Shown here in pieces: positions 12,807-20,221 of a stretch of DNA of 34,543 bases. The translations under genes and the position numbers were made by a program. This DNA is from Hypsibius dujardini (taxonomy: Eukaryota > Tardigrada > Eutardigrada > Parachela > Hypsibiidae): positions 1 through 34,543 of the forward strand of contig LRSR01000695.1 in NCBI GenBank assembly GCA_001579985.1, given 5' to 3'. Position 1 is the stretch's first letter, and the number at the start of each line of letters is the position of its first letter. Under the pieces are notes generated by a model that was not told the DNA's origin, searched no databases, and saw only the letters and a list, made by a program, of their open reading frames with translations.

Positions 12807-13452
12807 CATATTTTGTGTGGTTGTTTTTGTTTCTTGCTTCTAGGTATTGTGCCTGTGTTTAGGGCATCTCGCCTTTGGCTTGAATTGTTGTTGCTGTTGT
12901 GCGAACTCTTTGAAGAAAGCCTTGACGACTGAAAGAGTCTTTTAGGTTTAAAGCTTCTTTTGAAGGAACCCCTCGGTTCTTTTTTTCTTTATGGAACTTC
13001 TTACTGTACTCATTATTTGTAAACCATGTATTGTTATCAAATCGTTTCCCAGCCGCTAACTGATGAGTACTGTGAGTAAAGGTCGGCAAAAAAATTGAGA
13101 ACTTTACCTGCAGCGAGCATTTTGTTCCGAGCGAATTATTAGAAGTGCTGAATCTCCCGATAAAGTATTTGTCTTCTTCTTATAATTTCGAAAGTTTCTG
13201 CCTAAATTATTTCCGCACGCTGTAGTTTTATTTAAATTTTCGAATAGCATTTGTTGAATACTTGAATCTACAAAGTATTCGATAGTTTTTTCCCCCACCA
13301 GAACAGTCAAAATGGGCAATCGTCAGTTTTTTATTCTTCAGAAAAAGTGTAAGACTTCCATTTTTTATCGAATCACAATGTCCCGACTGGTCGGCTTTTG
13401 CTAAAATCCTCAAGTCTAAACCAAATCTCTTTTTACTGATGGTTAATGAATA
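12807..13452 (+). other. Probable 3' UTR of the 10877-12806 gene
   Basis: No further coding exon is supported. The nearest plus-strand AATAAA is at 13769-13774, so the 3' UTR may extend through the 160-bp hairpin element at 13453-13612. Nothing else recognisable is present. Confidence 0.35.
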
Positions 13453-13612
13453 CCAGGCAAACGCTCTGGGTTGAATCAGTTGGGTGGCGGAGGGCGCCGC
13501 AGGCGGTGTGTGTATTGCTGAATGAGTATTGTTTACAATTCACACTCGTGGCGCCCTCCGCCACCCGACTGATTCAACCCATGTAGTGATTCAACCCAGA
13601 GCGTTTGCCTGG
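13453..13612. mobile_element. 160-bp hairpin MITE with TA target duplication
   Basis: The arms 13453-13498 and 13550-13612 are inverted copies beginning CCAGGCAAACGCTCTGGGTT. The right arm carries an extra 17 bp that repeats GATTCAACCCA. The element is flanked by TA on both sides (13451-13452 and 13613-13614), as expected for Tc1/mariner-type transposition. There is no coding capacity. It could fold as a strong hairpin in the 3' UTR of the upstream gene. Confidence 0.85.
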
Positions 13613-13853
13613 TACCGTATATTAAAAAATTGAATTGCCAAGTGCTCACTTGAAAGTCGAACTTCCTCGCTCCAGACATTTTTTTACCGTACAAAAACTC
13701 GGACCCGATCCCAAAGAAAAGGTACTCAGTACTCGTACCTAGGTCACAGTTACATTTCTTCATATATTAATAAACCATTAATAAAAAAAGTAGACCTGAG
13801 CTTGCGTTCAGGCTTAAAAAATCGCGCAAGAGACTCGGAATTAAGAGTAAATA

Positions 13854-14785
13854 CCGGGTTTGGGAATGCTTTTTAGACAAATTTTGCCATGTCCACGCGG
13901 ACGGAGTGTGTACACAATAAAAGCAAAATGTAAACTCCAATTTCTGTCAACATCTATGGGCTACAAAATTTCTGCTTAAAGTTAGGTCATAAAACTCGTC
14001 GCGACCTTTCTGTGTAACATTTTGTGGACTCCGGTGGAAATTGTCCGTGACCCGGCGCAGTACGGAATATTATTATTTATTCGCGTGAAAACTCCGACAA
14101 AGCCGCTCTTGTACGCCATGCTTTCTCATATAAACAAACATGAAACAGCCTGATATGAGGCTACCTTGAGCCACAAACTCAACTCGATCCCGTTGTTGCT
14201 CTTTTATAAAGGCTCCAATCTAGATGACCCCTCAAATTTGCATAAATCGCTATATCTCGATTCCCATTCCATTTGATTCATTTTCGTATGCTTCAGTTTC
14301 AACCTAATTTAATTTGTATGACAACCCAACATCTTAGGAACAGATGGATACCAAACTGGTCGCGTGCATGCAGCACACGGAGAAGCTATGCATCGCGAAG
14401 CGGAGCACCTGTCAACAAGCAATTCTGATGACAAAATCTTGCTGAATTTCAGTCAGGTTACTGCGCACTGTATCTTCCGTAATGGCACCTGTCTCATGAA
14501 ACTTTTCGCTGAATTATTGTGGCGCACCATCCAAAATAGGCTTAGGTTTTCCGGCACGAATTATTTTTTTTGGTAGCAAATGAGGGTGTGGCCTGGGACA
14601 TTACTGAAATCGGGTCTGCCATTGCTTTGTCTGGCATTTTCCGAACTGTAGATTAGATTTCATTTTTTTTGCATGTAGTGGATGCTCACATGGACAGGTG
14701 TAACAAAACAGTTTGAGGCAGTGGGATCAGTAGTGATCGAAAAATGACGGTTCAAAGTTTTACTCAAAAGCATTCCCAAACCCGG
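13854..14785. mobile_element. 932-bp TIR element with perfect 20-bp ends and TA flanks
   Basis: The left end CCGGGTTTGGGAATGCTTTT (13854-13873) is perfectly inverted at 14766-14785. TA dinucleotides flank both ends (13852-13853 and 14786-14787). No transposase-like open frame is present, so it is probably a non-autonomous Tc1/mariner-like derivative. It carries a minus-strand AATAAA at 14078-14083, which is the first such signal downstream of the snoRNA-host exons and may end that transcript. Confidence 0.8.
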
Positions 14786-14968
14786 TAGTCTTACATGCAA
14801 AATCAAAACACTACAGCGCGTCTGCTAAATAAAATGTGTACGCAATTGCAGAATGGTTTCAACGACCAGTTCACCAAATCCGTGTCCGTCACCGTAGTCC
14901 AAACTACAACAAACAGAAACTGTTCACCTTCACGAAAATGACAATTCTTTTACAGCACATCCATGCTA

Positions 14969-15043
14969 TGACCAGTTTCAGATCCCGGTAAAGAAATGCA
15001 TCAAGAATTTCAGCAAATTACATTCATCATGCACGAAGGGTCA
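14969..15043 (-). ncRNA. Box C/D snoRNA in host intron 19
   Basis: Box C ATGATGA (15024-15030), D' CTGA (15010-15013), C' TGATGC (14998-15003), D CTGA (14978-14981), and possible stem TGACC/GGTCA. The D' guide matches only 8 nt of SSU (CAAAUUAC), too short to assign. The D guide (CTTTACCGGGAT) is an orphan. The acceptor TTGTTGTAG after it leads into the last exon. Confidence 0.8.
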
Positions 15044-15140
15044 ATCCTGAAAAAAAAAGTAGGGAGACCATCAACTCACCGTCAATGGGCCCGTCGAGTA
15101 AAGCGGATCGGTACCTCGACTCAACCTGCAAAAGAGAAAC

Positions 15141-15273
15141 AAGTGTCAGCCCTGCTTAGAAAGAGCCAGCCACAAAAGAGCCAGACCTCATGAGTATTAT
15201 AGGACATTCTAGTCTAGGAACAGATCAGGAACCCCAAAGAACATATCGAAGGGGTTCCGCCTAACATTCCAAG
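15141..15273 (-). ncRNA. H/ACA snoRNA in host intron 18, paralogue of the intron 11 one
   Basis: The 5' hairpin has lower stem GGAA/TTCC and perfect 8-bp upper stem GGAACCCC/GGGGTTCC. H box AGACTA is at 15210-15215. The ACA box is at 15144-15146, followed by three nucleotides, below a GTCCT/AGGGC stem. The upper part of the 3' hairpin is not resolved. Both length (133 nt) and the sequence around the 5' pocket and H box resemble the intron 11 H/ACA RNA. Targets are unknown. Confidence 0.75.
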
Positions 15274-15644
15274 CAAATCGAGAGGTTAACCTACTTAGTA
15301 GCCATACCGGGGGGACATTGCCAACCAACGCACATTCCTGATAAGAATACTGCTTCCTGAAAGGGGGAAAAGAGAAATCAGGCTAATGTACGCAGTCCAG
15401 AGCGAAAATAATGTAAACAAATCATTTCCTCGTCTAGACCACAACCGATTTCGGAGAAGTACACAACCGCCGGCAGACACGAAAAACTACCAAGGTAAAT
15501 TATCCTCCATCTTCAAAAGTTGAAGAGAACAAGTCATACCAGTCAAACCGTGAAGACTCCACATACTCAGAGTATAACCTAAAGGAGAAACAGAAATGCA
15601 TCAACACAAGTGCCTAGTATAACAAGAATACGGATGGATATATT

Positions 15645-15722
15645 GAACAGCCTCAGTAAAGCGTAAAGTTGAATTCATGTATTATCAAATAGCAAAAGGG
15701 CAGTTATTCATCACGTACAGCT
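15645..15722 (-). ncRNA. Box C/D snoRNA candidate in host intron 16 (orphan)
   Basis: Box C GTGATGA (15708-15714) and box D CTGA (15653-15656) are perfect and 51 nt apart. D' seems to be a non-canonical TTGA. The guide before box D (CAACTTTACGCTTTA) has no rRNA match that I recognise. The terminal stem is weak. Confidence 0.6.
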
Positions 15723-16134
15723 CATTGAATCGACAAACTGAGACAGAAAATAAAGACAACTTACCGCTGCCAAAGAATGTCCACGATTCAATGCCCTTTA
15801 TCCGCACGCAGCATGTAAAGTCCCTGCAAGTAAAAAACCCTGTACACTGGTATTCAACCTAAAAGCCAAGGTACAGTCAATCAAGTTCAAGCATTTCATA
15901 TTTTGTGGGTAGGCAGTGCTCAAATTACGTCATCACGCCAGCATTGCTGCTGCTATGACCCAAGACTAACTAATCATCAAGAACGGGACACTACATCTCC
16001 ATACAAAAGCAGTGAGGGTAATCACGTACCGAAACAGCAACGCATGCTGGCATAGGTTCCCGAAAAACCTGCAAGTCAATAAATCAAGTCAGCAGAAATA
16101 CGAGCAAGCGGTCCTAATTGTGACAATGAGAAAA

Positions 16135-16223
16135 ACTCTGATCAGATAGGAGCGAAAGACATTTGCTAAACATATATGTTATCATTTGCTCTCAGATGAA
16201 CTATGCAATCATCAGTCTAGAAT
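16135..16223 (-). ncRNA. Dual-guide box C/D snoRNA in host intron 14 (SNORD51/snR39 type)
   Basis: Box C CTGATGA (16209-16215), D' CTGA (16192-16195), C' TGATAA (16179-16184) and D CTGA (16142-16145), with a short stem ATTCT/AGAGT. The D' guide pairs with LSU UGAACUAUGC (10 nt plus a wobble); the fifth position is the second A of GUGAAC, which from memory is yeast Am807 (snR39), human Am1511 (SNORD51/32A). The D guide pairs with LSU AUAGGGGCGAAAGAC over 15 nt with one G-U pair, about 90 nt further along the rRNA. Confidence 0.9.
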
Positions 16224-16408
16224 TTCTATCACTTATTTCCGGCACTAGAGTCCAACAGAACACTTACACACCATCAGAGCCTGCCGGATGAATTCCACCC
16301 TTCATCACAGTACAAGGGCTTGCGAATCCGTGACGCAATCTGCAATCAGACATGATATCCCAAACTGAGTCAAGTCAAGAATTAAAACTAGTTGCAGATT
16401 CAATCGAA

Positions 16409-16484
16409 ACTTTTGTCAGACAAAAAGGTATCATCAAAAATAATCAGACATATGCTTGTCTCAATGTGGATCATCCCGGTAAGT
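16409..16484 (-). ncRNA. Box C/D snoRNA in host intron 13 (SNORD27 type, SSU Am27)
   Basis: D' CTGA (16444-16447), C' TGATGA (16431-16436), D CTGA (16416-16419) and degenerate box C GGGATGA (16471-16477). The D' guide is complementary over 16 nt to CAUAUGCUUGUCUCAA near the 5' end of SSU rRNA. The fifth nucleotide falls on the A corresponding to human 18S A27, the site of SNORD27 (yeast snR74), which also uses its D' guide. The D guide is unassigned. Confidence 0.92.
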
Positions 16485-16883
16485 GTACTATGAGACTCCG
16501 TCACAAACAGTTTCGAAATTTACCGTACCATGATGGATGATAACCTCAGCAGTTCGGCACGCATCCGTGATCTGTACAAAAAAAGACGAGAGCTTATAAA
16601 TCAAAGGCTTCGTGCAAAGAGTGCGCCAACAGTCTGCTGTCAGACTCAGTTTTCCTGAAAGTTGGCATCACTAACAGTCAATGCATGTAGGTTATTCATC
16701 CAGGTCCCTCACATCAGCGCAATCTCCAAGCAAGCTTCCTCGTCACTTACCGACGCAGCACCGAGATCCCAGGTGGATTAGTATCAAGTCAACGCACAGC
16801 GTTATCGGGATGGCTGCCTGCCTGCCTGAGAAAAAAAACACGTTAGTCGTTGGAAGACGAATAATCCCAAAGACCAAACATTC

Positions 16884-17016
16884 AAATGTGGCATCCGGAG
16901 CGAAGGGCGGCGCCATGACATACAGCCGCCCCTGTAATGGACCCCCGATTACTCTGGGAGCACATCAGGAACTTCCAAAGAAAATCTTCCATGGAGTTCC
17001 ATCTACGCTCCTGACC
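16884..17016 (-). ncRNA. H/ACA snoRNA in host intron 11
   Basis: Two hairpins with correct boxes. The 5' hairpin has lower stem GGAGC/GCTCC, a pocket, and upper stem GGAACT/AGTTCC extended by CCA/TGG. H box AGAGTA (ANANNA) is at 16950-16955. The 3' hairpin has lower stem GGTCC/GGA..CC, a pocket, and upper stem GGGCGGC/GCCGCCC. The ACA box is at 16887-16889, 15 nt below the upper stem, with three nucleotides after it. The pseudouridine targets are not identified. Confidence 0.85.
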
Positions 17017-17401
17017 GACGGTGAGTACACGAAACAGCAATCAACCAACTCACCAGTTCAGAGTCACTGCCGTACAAGTGCAATCCACAAGCCCAAGGAG
17101 AAACCTACACAAAAAACAAAACCAGGTGACCACAAATCCAGTCAAAACTTTTCCCAGTGATACTCCAACCAGTCAACTCATAAAGCTTAATTTGGTGGGT
17201 AAGCATTCTTCGTCATGTATCTTTCGGATGGAGGTGCAATTGTATAATCATAAGACTCAATCGAAAAATTGAAATTAGCCTATTCCACCTTACCGGCTTC
17301 TGCTGATCCCGGAAGGCAAAATGTCACTCCGACCTACGAAGACCAAAACGAACGATAATCATCAGTGCGAGAAAATCCAAGCTGAAACCGGGCACTTGAA
17401 C

Positions 17402-17488
17402 TGGAATTCTTCAGTTCGCCCTAGTGAGTAATCAAAGATAATCAGAGGATTGACAGATTGTGATAGTGTTTATCATCATCGAATTCCA
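17402..17488 (-). ncRNA. Box C/D snoRNA in host intron 9, paralogue A (SNORD33 type)
   Basis: Box C ATGATGA (17473-17479), D' CTGA (17442-17445), C' TGATTA (17429-17434) and D CTGA (17411-17414), closed by a perfect 8-bp terminal stem TGGAATTC/GAATTCCA. The D' guide is complementary over 15 nt to SSU AGGAUUGACAGAUUG; the fifth nucleotide is the U that in human is Um1326, guided by SNORD33 (yeast snR55). The D guide keeps a 9-nt match, CGCCCUAGU, to the same SSU site as paralogue B but has lost the two pairs next to box D. Confidence 0.93.
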
Positions 17489-17633
17489 TCCGAAAAATAC
17501 ATAACTCCACAACGCCAGGCACTTACATGTACCTGCTTCCCGGAACAAGATTTTCCAATCTGTAAAATGAAGAAACACTACAAAAGATCTTTTGAAAAAC
17601 AATACAGAGCAAAGCAAGGGCAAGTCAGAATTT

Positions 17634-17711
17634 AAATCTTCAGACCGCCCTAGGGTATAATCAACGATAATCAGAAGGTTGACAAAGTCTAGTTTCTTTC
17701 ATCTTCGATTT
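17634..17711 (-). ncRNA. Box C/D snoRNA in host intron 8, paralogue B, SSU target
   Basis: D' CTGA (17671-17674), C' TGATTA (17658-17663), D CTGA (17640-17643) and stem AAATC/GATTT. Box C is degenerate (AAGATGA, 17699-17705). The D guide CTAGGGCGGT pairs with 10 nt of invertebrate SSU rRNA ACCGCCCUAG, directing the last C of ACCGC. The D' guide is a decayed version of the one in the intron 9 paralogue, pairing with AGGAUUGACAG only with a mismatch and wobbles. Whether it is still functional depends on the weak box C. Confidence 0.75.
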
Positions 17712-17892
17712 TCTCTAATTTGCACACTCGACGAGGGAGCACATGCGGGAAAATAAGTGCTTACCAGCTTTGCGATGGTCGATAAGAGGATGCGTCCCGT
17801 TAGATCGTCAAGCACTGAGACTTGATCTCACTCTCTGTAAAGCGATAACAAATATAGCCATTAATCAACCCGAAAAATTATCTACCCTACTG

Positions 17893-17970
17893 GTTTAGCG
17901 ATAGGTCAGCAAAATTATGGAATCGTCAAAAATTTCAGTGGACTGAAGTGTATTATTCATCATATCAAAC
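17893..17970 (-). ncRNA. Box C/D snoRNA in host intron 7 (orphan guides)
   Basis: Box C ATGATGA (17957-17963), D' CTGA (17935-17938), C' TGACGA (17923-17928) and D CTGA (17906-17909). The flanks can pair as GAT/ATC plus GTTT/AAAC. All four boxes are at normal spacing. Neither guide (CACTTCAGTCCA before D', TTCCATAATTTTG before D) matches rRNA that I remember. Confidence 0.8.
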
Positions 17971-18443
17971 GAAAGGTCCTACCGGGAAAATATCATTTGC
18001 TTACCTAGTAGTGTCCTATCCAGTCTCAAGACCCGGCTTTGCCCGTGAAAAAGGGCTCTATCAGATCAATCGACCTGAAGAAGGAAAGGGGAAATCGTTA
18101 AAACGCTGACCAAATATTTCTGCAATTTTGTTGTGGGAAACGTCCCTATAGCAGGCAGAAGACTGAGACATCGCCAGCTTACACATAAGTTTCCAGTCAA
18201 TTTACCCGTCTGTAGCGCCTTGCCGACAGATGAAAGTGTCGCCAAGCGGCTTAACATGAAGGGCAGACACACAAGACATGAGACAAATGCAGCAGAGGAG
18301 CGGAAAGCACAAAACTGATGCAAGCACTGAGGACTCACTTCTAGAAGGCGTCGAAGACGTCTCAGGTAGAAACCCCTGCAAAAATGAAGAAAACGGGAAT
18401 GACCATAGATGGAGGTGACGAGAGCAGATCTGATGCGAGAAGA

Positions 18444-18524
18444 ATCGTCAGAGCGTTAGAGGTTACGAAATGTGGTTCTTTCATTGGCCATCAGTTATTG
18501 TTGATCGAGATTCATCATATCAAA
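18444..18524 (-). ncRNA. Box C/D snoRNA candidate in host intron 4
   Basis: Box C ATGATGA (18512-18518), D' CTGA (18491-18494), C'-like ATGAAA (18479-18484) and D CTGA (18448-18451). The D guide is complementary over about 9 nt to the LSU segment UUAGAGGUU (a weak match, SNORD34/snR62-like site). The D' guide is unassigned and the terminal stem is poor. A second TGATGA at about 18536-18541 makes the 5' end ambiguous. Confidence 0.6.
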
Positions 18525-18605
18525 AAGACGACAGTTCATCAGTGATCCGGGGACTTACCACAGGATGAAGCCCTCTGCATGCCGAACGGTGTCTGAAACT
18601 TGAAT

Positions 18606-19411
18606 TTACCTACAAAGAAATAACCAGGATAGTGAGACTTTGCGGTGTTGAGAAAACATTCGCAACGAGGAAGGTGTTAATGGAGATTGAAATCAGTGGA
18701 ACAATGTTCCATCCAAACATCAAATCGATCAGCCTGGGGCGGTATAAATCATCATAGATCTCTTAAGATTTCCAATCCCAGAACGATGTAAAAGATCACT
18801 CTGCTTACCGAAACAGCTTCAGATGGGCGAAGAAGGAAGACACTGCTGACTTCATGTAAGGTTTCGTAGCGAGGCAGGTTGCGACATTCTCCGGCTGCTC
18901 GATCCACAGCTTGAACCCGATGTCTTTCTCCTTCAGCTGGTCTGCTAACGACGACAAGGCAACTTCATCGGGCACCTGCAATGGAGACGGAGAAAAAAAT
19001 AGTGACACCGGGTGTTGATGGCGACCTCGAAGACCTCGGAAAATGAATAGCAGTATTTTTCTCCTCGACCGAAATCAGACAAATTTAAATTCATGTAGCA
19101 AATGAACGTTAGAAACACAGGCATGTCAATTCAAGTGCATCATACGCAAATTACACCATCATATTCGGCAGTTGTCAGGGACGTCGGAAAACAGGTCAGA
19201 TCTTCAACAATAAATAAATTACCTTCAGCACACAAACATGCATCCGATCCAAGTCCGCGAGGAAGCGTTGAGTTTGCGAGTCCTCCCGAAAGATGTGGAG
19301 GGCCGCCGATGCTGCATGGGCTCCTTGCGCAACGAGCGAACCGACGGGCCATTTGAGATCGCCACGGAGAATTAAATACTGAATTAGCTGGTCCTTGTCT
19401 CCTTCCTCCAT
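18606..19411 (-). CDS. PTRHD1: PTRHD1-like small peptidyl-tRNA hydrolase-fold protein, 119 aa
   Basis: Coding parts are 19223-19411, 18809-18975 and 18606-18609 (including the stop), 360 nt, 119 residues; vertebrate PTRHD1 is about 140. The fold is that of the Pth2 hydrolases. Matching features are IQYLILRGDLKWPVGSLVAQ near the N-terminus, HAASAALH, and WIEQPENVATCLATKPY near the C-terminus. The start at 19411 follows a 5' UTR exon joined by a 69-nt intron. The last codon (Arg) is split by intron 3 and is followed at once by TAA at 18606-18608. Sixteen further introns lie downstream of this stop, so the spliced mRNA should be sensitive to nonsense-mediated decay where that pathway uses exon junctions. 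Confidence 0.9.
18683..18762 (-). ncRNA. Box C/D snoRNA guiding the LSU P-loop (SNORD31/snR67 type)
   Basis: Box C ATGATGA (18749-18755), D' CTGA (18729-18732), C' TGATGT (18717-18722) and D CTGA (18693-18696), with terminal stem GAGAT/ATCTC. The D' guide TACCGCCCCAG is complementary over 11 nt to the universal LSU P-loop CUGGGGCGGUA. The fifth-nucleotide rule points to the second G of GGGG, the counterpart of E. coli Gm2251. From memory, yeast snR67 and vertebrate SNORD31 do this job. The D guide has no target that I recognise. It lies in host intron 3 (18610-18808), directly after the PTRHD1 Arg codon. Confidence 0.9.
19069..19168 (-). ncRNA. Box C/D snoRNA candidate in host intron 2 (orphan guide)
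   Basis: Box C reads ATGATGG (19156-19162; one change from consensus) and box D CTGA is at 19075-19078. A perfect 5-bp terminal stem CCGAA/TTCGG brackets them (19069-19073 and 19164-19168). Box D' is not clear. The sequence before box D (AATTTAAATTTGT) matches no rRNA that I remember. It sits between PTRHD1 coding exons. Confidence 0.5.
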
Positions 19412-19507
19412 CTTCCCGGGCTGAAATTGCAGAACAAAATAGTCAAGGCGAAGGAAAAAGGTATTTCAAAGAACTGAGTCGGAACTTACCGGGAAGTCGA
19501 CCGGGTC

Positions 19508-19540
19508 GGGAAGGAAGGAAGAAATAAAATAGTGATTTCT
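19508..19540 (-). promoter_or_regulatory. Candidate 5'TOP start of the snoRNA host
   Basis: On the minus strand 17 consecutive pyrimidines (19524 to 19508, TTTCTTCCTTCCTTCCC) lie just upstream of the first donor (19488-19489), preceded by an AT-rich ATTTTAT. Terminal oligopyrimidine starts are usual for snoRNA host and ribosomal protein genes. The exact start site is inferred. Confidence 0.55.
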
Positions 19541-20221
19541 CTCTGAAAAGCTGAATGAATTTCAAAAGCCGCAAAGTGAAGAACCGCAAATGCGACTGCG
19601 AGTCCTCGATTTAGACAACCAAGCAGGCTCTTTTATTCGATTGGTCGGATAAAGCCGGTACTGCAGCTAGTCGCAGGACAGTCTAATTTCTGATTGGGCT
19701 GTAATTTCTTACAGGCACGATGAGCGGCCGCGCCTCGTTTCCATCACACACGCAAACAAATCATATTTCTTAAACTAATATCATAGAGTATTTATTTGAA
19801 GAAACAAACTAATAACAGCGTTAATTTTTATAACTATTAGAGAAAAAGCACAGAAATACTTGCTCGATTGTTTCGAAAGATTTTACTCAGCCGGAGCTGT
19901 CGAATCCCGGTTCTTGAAGCTCCGCCTTAAAACGTATCCGTAGCATCTAAGCGTACAGACGTATCGAGCGACACGTCGATTTGTTTGATTTTTGATTGTT
20001 GATTGAACACACAGGCTACATTCATTGGCTTGACGTGTTGATCAATTTCATCCAGACAATTTTTTGATTTAGGATCGATGTCATATTATTCATTATTTGT
20101 ATACAAAAATAATTTCAATTTTGAAACCATTTGCAATTTGCGTAACAATAGCTCATTATCGAAAGTCGCCAATTTCAGCTGTTGAGTTTTTTAATCCTGG
20201 AATCCATCCTTCCATCCAAAT
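19525..20221. promoter_or_regulatory. Divergent intergenic region between the PTRHD1 host and COG2
   Basis: 697 bp with no gene. It should hold the promoters of both divergent units. Inverted CCAAT boxes (ATTGG) occur at 19640-19644, 19693-19697 and 20024-20028. Nothing else clear was seen. Confidence 0.4.

Larger units (their letters stand above)
14078..19524 (-). ncRNA. PTRHD1-headed snoRNA host transcript (about 20 exons)
   Basis: Exons inferred from GT-AG boundaries on the minus strand: E1 19490-19524, E2 19223-19420, E3 18809-18975, E4 18559-18609, E5 18339-18375, E6 18183-18209, E7 18005-18074, E8 17765-17834, E9 17527-17559, E10 17294-17333, E11 17054-17104, E12 16751-16825, E13 16524-16571, E14 16268-16339, E15 16030-16068, E16 15765-15823, E17 15540-15578, E18 15308-15356, E19 15080-15125, E20 ending at 14903 (3' end uncertain). 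E2-E4 encode PTRHD1; later exons show no sustained frame. Introns are 108-247 nt apart from the short intron 1 (69 nt), and most contain one snoRNA. Short non-coding exons, one snoRNA per intron and a pyrimidine start are typical of UHG-type host genes. E6, E13 and E14 have alternative or weak splice sites. The AATAAA at 14078 is a guess for the end. Confidence 0.8.

Noticed and set aside
15824-16029. Possible C/D snoRNA in host intron 15 with TTGATGA and GTGATGA
   Set aside because: No CTGA box D is present at a sensible distance, so I list it only as an unexplained intron.
16572-16750. Possible C/D or H/ACA RNA in host intron 12
   Set aside because: CTGATGT, GTGATGC and CTGA motifs occur, but no arrangement gives a terminal stem or a target, and the hairpins do not form an H/ACA shape.
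16681-17160. 159-residue plus-strand open frame in the snoRNA host region
   Set aside because: It runs across minus-strand exons, splice sites and an H/ACA snoRNA, and shows no recognisable protein features.
18075-18338. Possible H/ACA RNA in host introns 5-6 around a strong hairpin
   Set aside because: The only suitable ACA overlaps a splice acceptor, and no H box follows the hairpin.
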